The position numbers were made by a program, and so were the translations under genes. From Carettochelys insculpta (Eukaryota; Chordata; Testudines; Carettochelyidae), in contig NC_134167.1 of the NCBI RefSeq assembly GCF_033958435.1, positions 6,964,001 through 7,028,000 on the forward strand: DNA of 64,000 bases, written 5' to 3'. Of this stretch, positions 33,651-46,545 are shown piece after piece; the stretch's first letter is position 1; each line of letters opens with the position of its first letter. Below the pieces are notes generated by a model. It ran no database searches and was not told the origin of the DNA. It saw nothing but the letters and a program-made list of their open reading frames with translations.

Positions 33651-35879
33651 TGTGTTCTCAAGAAAAGGGAGAGAGATAGAGGTGGAGAAAGTGTTGTTAC
33701 AGTAAGATCCTTTTTTTGTCAACATGCACTGTGTGCTTTTGATCCCTACCTGGCATTTACCCTGAAGGAGTAGGGGTTCTGGGAAAGTTTAGCTGCGTGT
33801 ATTTTGGTCGGGGGAAAACAATAACTTACAAGTTAAACAAGTTTCATTTTCCTTTTGTTTTTCTGTTGATGGAAATGTCAGTCAGTGTTTAAAGCCATAT
33901 AGCACAACCTCAGAGGGTTTGAGTAAACATAAAAAGTTCAGTTGGTTCTCTGCACCTCTTTTATTTTAGCACCTTCCAATGTCTTTTGGTAATTGGAATT
34001 TTAAGAGGGACACGGTATGAATAACCAAGTTAACCCTTCTGGCTGGGTTTGGAAGTTGTTTGATGAGCCATTTCTTATTTCATCCATATTTTCCCAATTC
34101 TTGTTTTGAAAATCTGATTCTCCATATGATCTTAAACAAGGACTTCTGGGGAAGTTGGGGGTGGGGGAGAATGTGAAGAGTGTGGGTAGACTCATGAAAT
34201 GAACATTTTTGTTGTTGTTTTGTAAATCTATGTGAACCAAATGTAATGCAACGTTTTGTTTTGCTTTGTATTCTGGGAAGTGAGGGTCTTATTTTGTATT
34301 CTGCTCTTTGCCCTAGAGTAGAGACTCTTGTGTATTAGCAAAAAGTCATTGTCCGTATCAAGATGACAGATTTGAAAGACTGATAGATAAGATTGTGTGA
34401 AAAATGTTTATGAAGTTAATTTGACTTATCTGGGTAGGACAAATCAGATGGGAGACCTTCATCTATACTCTTTCTCTCTTCAAAACCCCTAATCCCCAGA
34501 ATCCTATGGGAACCCAACTTCAACTCCACCATCTTTAAGTTAATTCCTCTGTTCCTTTGTAAATGATTTTTGAATCATCCTTATTTACTATTCTAACAAA
34601 ACACTGGGTGGGTCTTGATCTCAGATATCTGATGTCCTTTTTAACTTAAGATAACTCAACCAAATAAGCCTGAAGGTTCTGCAATCCGTGTATTAGACAT
34701 TATAGCTTGAACCAAGTCATGATATGATATAAGAGGCCTAGTCACAATAACTGTGCAAAGAGGGCAAAAACTGCCTAGATGTGTCTGGTTTAGTGATTTA
34801 TCATAAATCTGTTTATATATAAATATGATTTATTTACTGGTACCAAAACACAAGCATCAAATGTTTACACAACCACTAGTAAGAAAGTCTCCATTTGTAC
34901 CTGGAATTTCTAGAGGTGAAATCCTGTCCCTGTTGAAATCAATGGGACCATGATTTCACCAATTTATCTTTTTACTTAAACTCAGCTGAAATCTGCCTGT
35001 CAGCCTCTGTATGTTCTTGTCCTTGCTCTCCAGATGGTAGCATGTGCAGAATGTCATGCACTAAGACATGACAACTAGATATGTGATGGAATGTTTTGTT
35101 TTGTTTTTTTTGTGGGTGGGGGTGGGGAATATTGGAAACTTAGAAATAAATTCCATATTTCAAAGCAGGATGAAAAGTCAAAATCTCAAATTACACAAAC
35201 CCATGAAAACTGAAACAAAATTGTTTGAGTTAATTGATAATTTTATTTAGGTAATTTAGGAATATTTTGTTTCAATCTAGACAATTAAAATATCTACAGT
35301 TAGCCCTAATTTCAAAAGGAAAAGTCTTGTGAACTATGAAGTTGTTTTTTTGTTTCAAAAATGTCAAAAAAAGGACTTTTCAACAATGTTTAAACTTTTT
35401 TCCATTTTTTTTCTAATTAAGTAATTAATTGAAACAAATCCTTTTCCGCAAACAGTTTCAGATTTAATGAATCAACGTATTTTGGCAGGAAAAACAGTTT
35501 GCTAAAAACCTTCCTGACAGATTTATTGCCATTTCAGCCCCTGCTATTTCCTGACTTCCCTGTTTATTCATGCATGTCACAGTCCAGTACAAATCTCCCT
35601 TTCTTGTTTTAAAGATGCCTATGTATTTATATCAGTCAACCTCACAGTCTTCATCTCTCACAGCTTCGCTGGCCATTCTCTTTTCCCATTTTTTCTCAGC
35701 AGTTTGCCACTGTTTGCGAGACAGCCTTCTTCTCTGGTACTTCTGCTACACCCTATACCATTGCCTTCCCTCATGTCCATTATCAAGCTTTCCAAAGGGT
35801 TTTGGGCATACACTTCCTATGCAAAATGAAGTTGCAATGCACAGTGAAAGAGTGTTGTTCCCACCCATATATTGCTAAC
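33651..35879 (+). other. KCNU1: Intron, nothing recognised
   Basis: A+T-rich DNA with G-rich runs near 34160 and 35115 (three short G tracts) and homopolymer A/T stretches. No gene, repeat family or RNA recognised. Confidence 0.5.
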
Positions 35880-36240
35880 TCCATTTCACACATTACAATA
35901 TTATAATCACTTTAAAAATTTGCATGACTGACTGTGTGAGTTCTGAGTGCAGAAGGATAAGTTTCATAATTAGCCTTCCCCGTGGATTTGTGCAAACGAA
36001 TCTACATTTCATTTGGTCAGCCTCTGATTTTTAATGAGGATGCAGAGAGTGACTGAAGTCTCTGGCAGCATGCACTTTGTATTTTAATTACCTACAGTAA
36101 TTCTGACAATTACACAAATGTCATAAATCACATTGTAATGATCCATTAAACAAACTATTTAATTACTGCATAGGGATTTGCATTAAACAGGTATGCAGTG
36201 CATTTACAAAGAACTTGAGCTCCTTGGAATCATAGTTTGT
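35880..36240 (+). other. Repeat-free block with ATTA clusters
   Basis: Contains cataattagccttcccc, gtattttaattacctaca, ggattttgca-like and caaactatttaattactgca. Clustered TAATTA homeodomain-type cores and no repeat signature suggest possible conserved regulatory DNA. Untested. Confidence 0.35.
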
Positions 36241-36436
36241 CACTTGGACTGGCTCTAGCATGTGAAAAATACTGGTAGTCAGGCCCAGACAAAGTGTTTG
36301 TGGGGCCCAAGGAGGCACACTGAGAGCAGGGCCCAGCCAGTGGGCGGTGGATGCTGAGCATAGGGCTCTGAAGGTGTGGGTACATAGACCTTACTTTCCT
36401 TGTCCTAAGGCTGAGCCTGCTGGTGAGAAGCTTCTT

Positions 36437-36704
36437 GAGCTTGGTCTACACTAAGCTGGTAAGTCAATTGCAGGTACACAATTCGACTTATCTGGAATCA
36501 ACTTACCTGGGTGTCCTCAATGAGGCAGATCAACAGGAGAATTTCTCCCATCAACCTCACTTACTCCTTGTGATATTGAGAAGTACAGGGGTCAACTGCT
36601 GACTCCTGATAGGTCAGCTTTGCATGTGCCTACCAGGTGTGCAAAATCAAACCCTGGAAGCTCAGCCCCAGTGGGTGAATCTTCTGGGTAGCATAGACAT
36701 GGCC
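36437..36704 (+). mobile_element. MITE family C, copy 3
   Basis: gcttggtctacactaagctg to gtagcatagacatggcc. Interior gtaagtcaattgcaggtaca and gtacaggggtcaactgctga match copies 2 and 5. Confidence 0.8.
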
Positions 36705-37192
36705 TTTGAAAGTGCTATCCTGAATAACTTAGTCTGCCTGGATGGAATTCACCCCGTTGTACAGGACTAGCCACTCAAGAACTCAAAATAGAGGCCTTGC
36801 GCGGGGTGAATTTCACTTTCTGTGTTCCGTCCTCTCTCAGCAAAGCTGCTCTTTGTTTCATCGGGTCCAAAGATCCGTTACTCCACCAGGAATGTCTCCT
36901 GGAGAGAGTATGATTGTTTTGTATTGTATTGTATTAAATCCACCACAGTGCAGACAGCCAACACCAGAGTCACTGTCACTTCTAAAGAAAAGTTGGTCTT
37001 GTAGTTAAGGCAGCTGAGGGAGGGCAGTCACCTGGCTGCCGCAGACTGTGACTTTAGGCAAGTTACTTGACCTCTCTGTTCCTTATCTATAAAATGCAGC
37101 GTATCATTCTTTCTTAGAGCATGTCTATACTTCAAACACTATAATGGCACAGCAACCTAATACACTACCTATGCTGACAGGAGAGATTCTGA

Positions 37193-37602
37193 GGCTTAGT
37201 CTATGCTAGGAATCAAAGTCGATCCCAGAATCACAATTCTAGCCATGCTATTAGCATGGCTAGAATTGACGTATCAGGATTGACTTTATCCCTTGGTGTA
37301 GATCAGGGATCTTGGGGCTTGCGCCGACATCCCTTACTCTGCACATCAGCATGGAGTACCAGGGTCGACAGCAAAATTGACCCCCAGAAGAGTAATCACA
37401 GCGTTCCACACACCCCCCGCCCCCATAAATTTAGATGTGCCCTCAGTGTTGGTAGTCCTCCTCCCTGGAAATCATAGCCAGGTCAACAGAAGAATTCTTC
37501 CATCAACCTAATCTTGTTTTTGTGGAGACTTAGAACTAAGATGGATTTTTCATACTCTTGACCTACTTTAAACTTACCTAATTTTCTGGTGTAGACCAGG
37601 CT
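37193..37602. mobile_element. MITE family C-like, copy 4
   Basis: ggcttagtctatgctaggaa at the left and ggtgtagaccaggct at the right. It contains a perfect 17-bp hairpin with a one-base loop (37234-37250, 37252-37268; tagcatggctagaattg). Confidence 0.65.
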
Positions 37603-40159
37603 ACTGTTTATTGCATTGGGGTAGCAGCTGTCTCTGATTAGGTGTGTGCACAGCCCCTAGTGTTATAGACCCATCATGTCAGCTGAGTGCCTCTAGACAC
37701 TACTGCACTAATAACACAGAGTTCCACTTTACTTTGAAGGCTTCAGAGGTACATGGCACTCCCGCTTTAAGCTTCTGCATAGGGCTATAAGGACAGTGTC
37801 TTCAATGGGAGCTACATGTGGACTGAGGACTCAGTAAGGACTGAGTAAATAGAAGAGGCCTGACTGTGGCCCAATCTGCTCTAAGGAGAAATTTGATCTC
37901 TCCCCGCATACTCACCAGCTACCCTGCATGGCCTCCCTGTATCTCCACCTATGTGTGTGGGATAGGGTTACCAATTTAGATGGATGTATTCCCAGAGATT
38001 TAATCACATCACATAATCTTTAAATTAAAAATGAATTTAAACTTCCTGGAGACTCCAGGCCAATCCTGGAGAGTTGACAACTCTAATGTGAGAGGTCCTT
38101 AGTGCAAATGCAATGCCAGTGCCCCACCCACAAGGGCGCAGACAAGAGGGAAGGGGATGGGCAGAACACTTTTGTGTCCTTTTTTTCCCCCTACCACAGC
38201 TGCGAGAGGGGCTAATAATGGGACACTGGTGATAGCCTCATTTTAAGAAGAGAGGCCTTGGAACAAGTCTATATATGCTAGTGTGTCAGTTCAACATGGT
38301 ATGCTGCTGCATAGGAGTGACCCAGGTTTTGCTGGATGTCAGCCTTAGAGAAAATTCACTCCAATCATCAAAGATCTTGACTAACCCAAGTTCTGTTATT
38401 TGCATTATTTTGTGATTAATAACATCATGATAATTGGGTGGGTGTGAAGTAGCTGATAGCACTGGGTCACAAATGATCCCAACCAATGATCTCAGTCACT
38501 GTTCTCCTGCAACCATTGACAGATTGGAAGCGTTTAGCAGAGTCTTGTAACACTCAACACTTGTTTATGAGACAGTGATCTGTCCCACAATGGCTTCCAG
38601 ATGAGTGTGTGCAATTTCTTAATTCAAGAATGGATTCTATGTCCTTCCACGTATATCCTGCCACCACCCCCAGCATCAGGCAACTGAAAAGCACTGCTGA
38701 TAATTAAATTAACCCGCTAACTAGCTGTGCAAATTCTGGAAAGCAGTGACCAAAAATATAAAAAGAGAGAGCGAGAGAGAGAGATACCGGGAGGAAAACA
38801 TTGAGAAGCTCTCAGAAAATGACAAGGTTGTCATTGGAGATTATTCATCTTTATGATCAGATTTATTTTTCCCTCTTTGCCAAGTTCAGCCTTGTTCCTT
38901 CACATGTATCAAGGGCTTTGGGGTTTGAATCAAATAATTAGGGGCCAAATTCTGTCACTCATAGACAAGTTGAGTGGTGTTTTTATCTCCAGTCAGTCTG
39001 ACTGTCACTGGGAAAAGCCACTGCTGAAAGCTTGAATAGCAGAGTCAGGCCCTACTTTCTGAAAGTAACAATCCACCCCATTCTGACTGACAATGGTCTT
39101 GAATCCAAAACATTGCACTGTCAATGTCTGTGGTTATTTTACCTTAGTACAGTGTGGAACACTGTGGAAAGTTCTCTCATAGTATAGAACAAGCCAATTA
39201 TGGACTTTTCACACATTTTCACCATAAAGCAAACCTCCTTGCTTCTTTCCCAGTGCACCTTCAGAAGTGTGTGCTGTGAGTGAAAGGCATTTTTTCCCCA
39301 CTTCAGTAAAAAACTTCACCAACAGTACAGTGATGTCAAACATGCTGGAATTCAGGAAGAGTGGAGAGAGGAAGGACCCAAGAGCTGGACAGCTAAAGAT
39401 AACTGTAATTTTGACACATTGCATGTGAGGGCAATACCTCTTCATTGTGAGATGATGTCATAGTTGGTGAATTGAGGGTGGAGCTCCCAGATTAACAGAG
39501 TTATGAGCTTCCAGAGACCTAAATCTGAAGCTACCCTGAAAGAGCAGTTTGCAATATTAAACCACTTCTAATTGCAACATAATAGAGGTGTGGGAAGGAG
39601 TGCATTTTGACTGACTCTACAGTAACCCTTGGGAACTTCAGCTGAGCTCTTCAAATGGATACCACTCACAGTGAGCTCTTGCTTTCTATTAAAACAGTTC
39701 ACAGACGGAACAAATTCAGTCTGCAACAGGGGCGTCTGGCTTTCTTGTGGTAATCATACTGTTATTAAACACATCACAGCTGGAGTTATGGCACCTGGCT
39801 TTTATCTGTGTGCTGCACAATGTACAGCAAAATGTTAGCAAGCTTTCTGAGGAAGCAAATTAGAGTGGAGGGCAGTGAGGGGACATATAGATCAGATGAC
39901 AGGCTCACTAATGAAGGTCAAACATCTTGGTTGCATTTAGAGGTGGAATGGATCCATTAGAGCACCTCAGACATCTCTCCAACAACTTCAGCCTTGTTAC
40001 TTGTTACACCTTTGCACTCATCTTTTGTTCATCTTGTAATAATTGGCATTTTTATTAAAGTTCCAACTCCTGCAGTTATGTTAGCACATGAGACTCTTGG
40101 CTTTCATTAAAACTGAAAGTTGCTAGCCCTTGTGGTTGCAGAGTACATTATTCTTAGAG
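37603..40159 (+). other. KCNU1: Intron, nothing recognised
   Basis: Contains a short GA-repeat (38764-38785) and otherwise unremarkable A+T-rich intron. Confidence 0.5.
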
Positions 40160-40270
40160 CATCTTAAAGAATCTGAAGAAGTGAGTCTCACCCAAGAAAT
40201 CTCATTATCTAATAAATAAATGTGTTATCTTTTAGGTGCTACAGGAGTGCTTGCTTTTTATTCTTATAGC
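40160..40270 (+). mobile_element. SINE-like repeat 3' end, sense
   Basis: agaatctgaagaagtgagtc, aataaataaatgtgttatct and ttaggtgctacaggagtgct correspond to the sense 3' end of the repeat at 9236. Truncated. Confidence 0.6.
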
Positions 40271-40424
40271 AAACCAGAAAGCAGCTGGTGCAGAGATGCT
40301 GCTGCTTCATGCTGTAGCGTAGTTATAGTCAATGACAAAAATATGTTGGTGGAAGCCTTGTCCCGGTGACATAGCTTACTTTGTTCGTGGAAGTGGGTTT
40401 TTCATACCAGCGGAGTATGTGTAG

Positions 40425-40661
40425 CTGTGTAGCTAGAATCGACTTATCAGCAATCAACTTTCTTGGCCATCCTCAGTGAGGAAGTTCAACGGGAGAGTTT
40501 CTCCCATCGACTTCCTTTATTCCTCATGAGAGCAAGGAGTACAGGGGTCAAATGTCAATCCCTGATAGGTCAATTTCACACATCCCTACCAGGCATATGA
40601 AATCAGACCCTGGAATATTAACCCAGAGCAGGTCGATCTTCTGGGTAGTGTAGACATGGCC
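40425..40661 (+). mobile_element. MITE family C, copy 5
   Basis: gctagaatcgacttatcagc, gagtacaggggtcaaatgtc and gggtagtgtagacatggcc match copies 2 and 3. The left terminus is partly lost. Confidence 0.7.
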
Positions 40662-43009
40662 TTAGATTAAGAGCTAGGAAATCTTGGTTCTGATCCCAGT
40701 CCTTCTATCAACCAATTGTATGACTGCATACAATAAATTACTTTCCATCCTTTTTCTTTCTTGTCTGTTCATATTGAAAGCTTTTGGGGGCAAGGACTGT
40801 CCCAGACTCTGTGCAGTGCAGTACAGTACCTGGTATATTAATGACCTGATCTCACCTATGGCCTTTAAGGGTTACTGTACTATAAGTTTTTTTTTTCTGA
40901 TGCAACTTCAGTGATTCCTGTGTGACTCCACTCACTTCACAAGGGGTTGTAGGTATGTTGTCAAGGAACTGTGTAGTTCAGTGGATATAATTTAAATACT
41001 TTTTTCTTAAATGCTTATTTTGAAGATTGGTTTTACTTGTTGCCTGATGTGTTTCTTAACTGTTGGAAGATGACAAGTAATGACACAATGCAGTTATCCA
41101 CAGCTCCTCTGCATATATCAATTAATTAACTCTCACAGTTCCATGCAAGATAGTTTAATATCCTTAACTGAAGTGATATACATGAATTTGTGATGTTCAA
41201 CAAGCAGTATTCTCACAAGGCAACCATGGCCATCAAAGGGAGACTATAGCAACCTGTTCAGACAAAAATAATTTTTCGTTTGTGTGTGAAACCCCATTCC
41301 TCCCTGAAGTATAAGACTAACAGTGTGATGTCTGAGTGATTAAAAGGACAATAAAGAGGATTCCCAAATGGGATGTGAACTGAATAGCCTACACTTCATG
41401 CATTCACAAGGCCTCAACATGCAGAGGACAATGCCAGGCTGGTGGGCTGTGGACTTTCAAAGTTGCAGCTGTTGAATCAAGTCACCTGCTACATTTAGAT
41501 ATGCAGAGATTTCTTGTTTCTGAAATATTTGGCAATGGCAGCTCAGAGATTTACTGTGAGGCATAATTAAGGAGTTCAGGCATCCACCATTAATGGTAGG
41601 ATGCTTTATGGTCAGTCTTATATCTTACAATGCTGGGAGACAGAAGGCAGCATTGTGTCCCATGGATCCCCAAAGGTTCTCAGCTTGCCAAACTGAAGGG
41701 AATACAAGTAAGCAAAGACCTCAGCAAACACCAAAAAGTCTTGACACCCTGGCTCACTTCAGGCTCATTCTCCTCTGTGAGACTTAAATATCCCAGGACA
41801 GAATTCTGCAGGCTGGTGATTCAAAAAATATTTCAGAGCTTTGCAGAGACATTGCGAGGGATTTAAAGATAGCTTATCAGCAGGGCATCGTTGGCAGCTG
41901 AAGATACGATAAAAGGCCTTCCATTCCTATCTTAAATGCTATAAACAACCATTAATCACTTATGCTAATTCACATATGAAGTTTGAAATCTTATGGATCT
42001 ATGTTGCCCTCTGGCATACCTCAGAGCTGAAGTATGGATCCAGTGTTCACTAAGACATGACTGATGGGTTTCTGTTACAATTTGGACTATCAGTCAAACA
42101 TCACCATCACTGTCTTGTCTACGTATCCTTTCAACTCTGGTGCACCTGTGATGGCTGACATCCGGATGACACTCAGTGAGGATTCTCTAGTGCTGAAACC
42201 ACAAGTCTTTCTATGGCTTGATTAAATAGCCAAGCCTTTTTAAGGAAGGCTGTACATGACTCGTATCTTGATAGACAATGTGGGCTCTGATTGATTGGCA
42301 GAGCTGAGTGGAGTAAAACAGGCTTGTGAGAAGACTGTTTCCAACTTGCCAAAATACCTTTAATCCCTGGTGGGGACATTCATTATCTGGGCAGCTGGGA
42401 GGTCTTGAATACTGGGGAGGGGCAGTATAACTAATGCATATACCAGTCTCTATTTGGCATCAAACTGTAGAGATAGACTAAAGAGATCTAATGGGACACA
42501 GGCTAATTTATTTCCCTGATATATCAATTATCATAGACAGTTCCATTTAGAGAACAAGTTTAAACTTTCTTCCAGCCTTGTGAACAATAGAACAAAGGGC
42601 AAGCAAATAACACTGGAAAGTGCAAAATTCAAAATGGATGAAAGGATTCTTTTTTTCATGAAACCTGTAATTAGACAGTGACTTCCTACAGGATGTCATT
42701 AAGCTCCAGAATTTAGCAAGACTCAAAGGAGCAGACTTTTTAAATGGACAGCAATAATATCTAGAGTTTTAATAGTTAATGCTAATTAAATTTGGAAGCG
42801 ATATAAAACCTTTCCTGTTCAGAGTTCAAACCACTTTCTAAAGTAAGACCATCATGGAAAGTGGATTGTCCCATATCTGTGAGGATTTTTGCACCTGCCC
42901 GTGAAACATCTGGGTCTGGTCCCTGCTGGACTAGATGGACTTGAGCATTGCTGGCATGGAGCAAACACAATGTGCCTTCTGCTGTGCTAGCTCTCAGAGA
43001 GCATGCTTA
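40662..43009 (+). other. KCNU1: Intron, nothing recognised
   Basis: No gene, RNA or clear repeat seen in this stretch. Confidence 0.5.
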
Positions 43010-43430
43010 CGCAATGAGGCAGACAGCCACCGTAGGCCCCAGGGCAATGGTGGGGGCCGGAGCTCTGGGCCCCTTTGAGGTGCCACCACAGTGCAGCTCT
43101 GCTGCTCTGTTGGGCTGTGGGCACGGGATGGTGCAGTACTGTGCTCTAGGTGGTGCTAAGTGCTAACTGCCCTAGGCTCTGGCCCTTTCACCCTTGGCCT
43201 TTCCCCCCCACTAGTCCTCAGAAGCTAGGTGGAGAAGTGGAGTGATGTTCCCATGGTGTTTCAAAAAGGGCTGGAGCTCCCAGCTGCCACCACTGCTGCT
43301 GTGATCCTGGCAGCATCTGGAAGCTCTGGACCCCTTTGAAAGGCCAGCTCCCTCTCCATTTTCCCCCCCCTTATTCCTCTCTGTTGGCAGGCCTGGGCTT
43401 AGGCAAGCACTCTAGTTCTGCAATGGAGCC
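43010..43430. repeat. G+C-rich dispersed repeat
   Basis: gggcccctttgaggtgcc, ctctggccctttcacccttg and ggacccctttgaaaggcc recur in altered form at 53790-54130. Family unknown. Confidence 0.4.
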
Positions 43431-43892
43431 AGCTCTCTGATTTAAAATTAAACCTATCATACATTCTAGTGAATCAAACATGTCGCAGCAAAGGCTTGAG
43501 GGCTACTTGGCAAGTGGCAGTCATTACAGCTTTACTCAGTGCCATTAACAGACCCTCTGCAGCTTTGATAGCTTACAAAAGTTTTGTGAAGGGTGAATAT
43601 TTATAAAACGTGGAAAAATGTTAATTTTAAAAGAACAAGGCAACCCATTCTAATGAGGACAGCCCTGGGCTTTGTTATGAGACTAAGCCTGGTGAACGAA
43701 CAGCAACCAGCTAGAACGTCCAGCCTACTCTTTGATGAGGTCTTCCGTGGAAAGAAACAAAGAAACGCCCTGCTAACATATTAAAGAAATGTCACCGTTT
43801 CCCATCACACCTCCCTCCTGCTCTTTGCAACAGCCTGACATTCAGTTAACCTCACCTTGCTAATTCTGTGTGCGCTGCATGAGACATTACTT

Positions 43893-44075
43893 AGGCTTGG
43901 TCCACACTAGCAATGTATGTCACTCTAACTACATTGCTCGGTCTGAATGAAGTAGTCATGCTGACCTAATTTCTGGTGTAGTTTTCCATTGGCATAGGTA
44001 GTGTCTTCAATGAAGCACTACAGTGGCACAGCTGCATTTGAAGAGTAGAGTATCCCTAAAACACCTAAGATTAGA
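43893..44075. mobile_element. Probable MITE with ggcttggtccacac end
   Basis: ggcttggtccacactagcaa at the left and taagattagacct at the right. Interior resembles other TCTACAC elements. No target duplication identified. Confidence 0.45.
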
Positions 44076-44156
44076 CCTCAGCTAGTGCAGGCTCAGGTAA
44101 TTCTAAGGAAGCAATGAAGTTATGCCAGTTTACTCTAGCAGAAGATCTGAGCCTAG

Positions 44157-44867
44157 AGCTACGTGTACACGTGAAGCCTACTTCGAAGTAGCCTATTTCG
44201 ATGTGGAGACATCGAAATAGGCTATTTCGATGAATAACGTCTACACGTCCTCCAGGGCTGGCAACGTCGACGTTCAACATCGACGTTGCGCAGCACCACA
44301 TCAAAATAGGCGCTGCGAGGGAACGTCTACACGCCAAAGTAGCACACATCGAAATAAGGGTGCCAGGCACAGCTGCAGACAGGGTCACAGGGCGGACTCA
44401 ACAGCCAGCCGCTCCCTTAAAGGGCCCCTCCCAGACACAGTTGCACTAAACAACACAAGATCCACAGAGCCGACAACTGGTTGCAGACCGTGTGCGTGCA
44501 GCATGGATCCCCAGCTGCTGCAGCAGCAGCCAGAAGCCCTGGGCTAAGGGCTGCTGCACACGGTGACCATAGAGCCCTGCAGGGGCTGGAGAGAGAGCGT
44601 CTCTCAACCCCTCAGCTGATGGCCGCCATGGCGGACCCCGCTATTTCGATGTTGCGGGATGCGGATCGGCTACACGTGCCGTACTTCGACGTTCAACTTC
44701 GAAGTAGGGCACTATTCCCATCCCCTCATGGGGTTAGCGGCTTCAACGTCTCGCCGCCTAACGTCGATGTTAACGTCGAAATAGCGCCCAACACATGTAG
44801 CCATGATGGGCGCTATTTCGAAGTTAGTGCCGCTACTTCGAAGTAGTATGCACGTATAGACACGGCT
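44157..44867 (+). mobile_element. CpG-rich DNA transposon B3
   Basis: Same orientation and architecture as B1. Perfect 3-bp target duplication TAG (44154-44156, 44868-44870). The Kozak-context ATG of the core is at 44628-44630. The 105- and 121-codon frames of B1 are present with identical lengths and spacing, meaning no net indels between these copies over that part. Confidence 0.92.
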
Positions 44868-45733
44868 TAGGTGAGTTTTACTAATGCCCTCATTATTGTT
44901 GTCATTACACTCATATGGTGAGCAAGTAGATTGGACACCTGCATTGGTAAATTTTCTTGACAATTGTTCAAAGTTAATTTTATCCCACCTCTAGAACTGG
45001 AGAAAATTATTCTGGGTGAATTATTTATCTTGCACATTTCACCAATTTTTTTCTATCTGAGATTTGGCTGTGATCAGAGAGTGAATTTATCATAGTTACC
45101 TCATTCAAAGTGTTCACCAAACAGTGTTTGAGGCCAGTGACATTGCAACAATATGGCACTCAGAATGTAAGTTGATTGCATATGTAAGTCACATGGTCAC
45201 CCTGATTAGGTGAGCATAACACTTCAAAGCACAACTACCTATTTGAAATTTACTTTCTGTCAATACTCTGCAACATGATCCTGATCCAAAACTCATTGAG
45301 TCAGTGGAAAGATTCCTCTGATTTCATTGTGTTTGGGGTCTGGACTTTCCCCTGGTCTTTTCCCATGAACATCCTTGCTGATGAATTTGACAGAGTATTC
45401 AGGAGGAAGCAAGTATGAAACAGCCACTAGAACCATCCAGGTGAATTGATGAATATGTTTTCCCTACATTTGTGTGGCTCTGCACAACATTACAAAGGGA
45501 CCTAATCAAAATAAACCCCTATTGTGTTCTCTCAATTGCTGCACCACCTCTGCAACCATGTGCTAGCAAGTATAAGACAATGCTCTTGTATGTAGAGTAC
45601 AGTTCCATATAACTGATCTATTTTGCTGCTATGGGAGAGACTCAGAGATGATTCTTGCCAATATGTACATTTTAATATGGCTAAACTGTCCCCATTGCTG
45701 CGATGTAGCTGATCCATTGTTCTGTCTCTTTAG

Positions 45734-45833
45734 GACTGCAGCTACTATGACAAAAAATTATAGCAGTAGCTTGCTGGATTCAACAGGAATGTTCCACTGG
45801 TGTGAGGCTGTCCCATTGGAACAGGCTATCTTG
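45734..45833 (+). CDS. KCNU1: KCNU1 exon: linker end, DSTGMFHWC
   Basis: Acceptor ctctttag, donor gtaggt. The first base completes Gly; then [33 protein letters not shown]. The DSTGMFHWC block is diagnostic for Slo1/Slo3 and leads into RCK2 (Slo1 [20 protein letters not shown]). Ends in phase 0. Confidence 0.97.
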
Positions 45834-46171
45834 GTAGGTGTGGTGTAAGTAGCCAGGCTGTAGGTCATTGTTATAATTGCTTCTGGGGAAAGCCTTTTTA
45901 AGTAACCCAGGGCTGTATTGAGGACACATTCACACCTGCACTGGTCTCTCATTCACTTTACTTGTGTTCTTTCATATCCTGTAGGGATACCTTGTGCCCA
46001 TTAGATGCTGATCTATGCTGCAAGACCCTGCAGGAAGCTGAGAGAGGAGTTGCGCCTCAGAGACACACACATACTCCTAAAGCAGCCAGGGGATAGAAGG
46101 GTCTAGATTAAGTTACACCATCCTTGAGGGTGGTTCCATCTGCTCCTGCTGGTTATTATTGTTAGCATGAC

Positions 46172-46545
46172 AGTCATGGAATCATAGGGTTGGAAGAACC
46201 CTCAGGAGGTCATTGAGTCCAACCCCTTGTCAAAAACAGGACCAACCCCAACTAAATCATCCCAGTCAGGGCTTTGTCAAGCAGGAATTTAAAGACCCCC
46301 AGGGCAGGAGATTCTATCAACTCCTTAGGTAACCCATTCCAGTGCTTCGCCACTCTCCAAGTGAAATAGTTTTTCCTAAGATCCAACCTAGACCTCCTCC
46401 AATCTAAAATGCATTGCTCTTTGTTCAGTCCTCTGTCACCACTGAGAACAACCTGGCTCCATTCTCTTTGGACCCCCCCTTCATATAGTTCAAGGTGGCT
46501 AAGAAATCCCCCCTCACTCTTCTCTTCCAGTCTCATCTGGAGGCT
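46172..46545 (-). mobile_element. CR1 3' end, antisense
   Basis: ggaatcatagggttggaaga, ggaggtcattgagtccaacc, then reversed coding for RSRLDLRKNYFTWRV and EKSEGGFLSHLELY on the minus strand: another CR1 subfamily, closest to the archosaur type by memory. Confidence 0.88.

Noticed and set aside
38764..38785. GA repeat and other microsatellites
   Set aside because: Too short to be notable; no function inferred.
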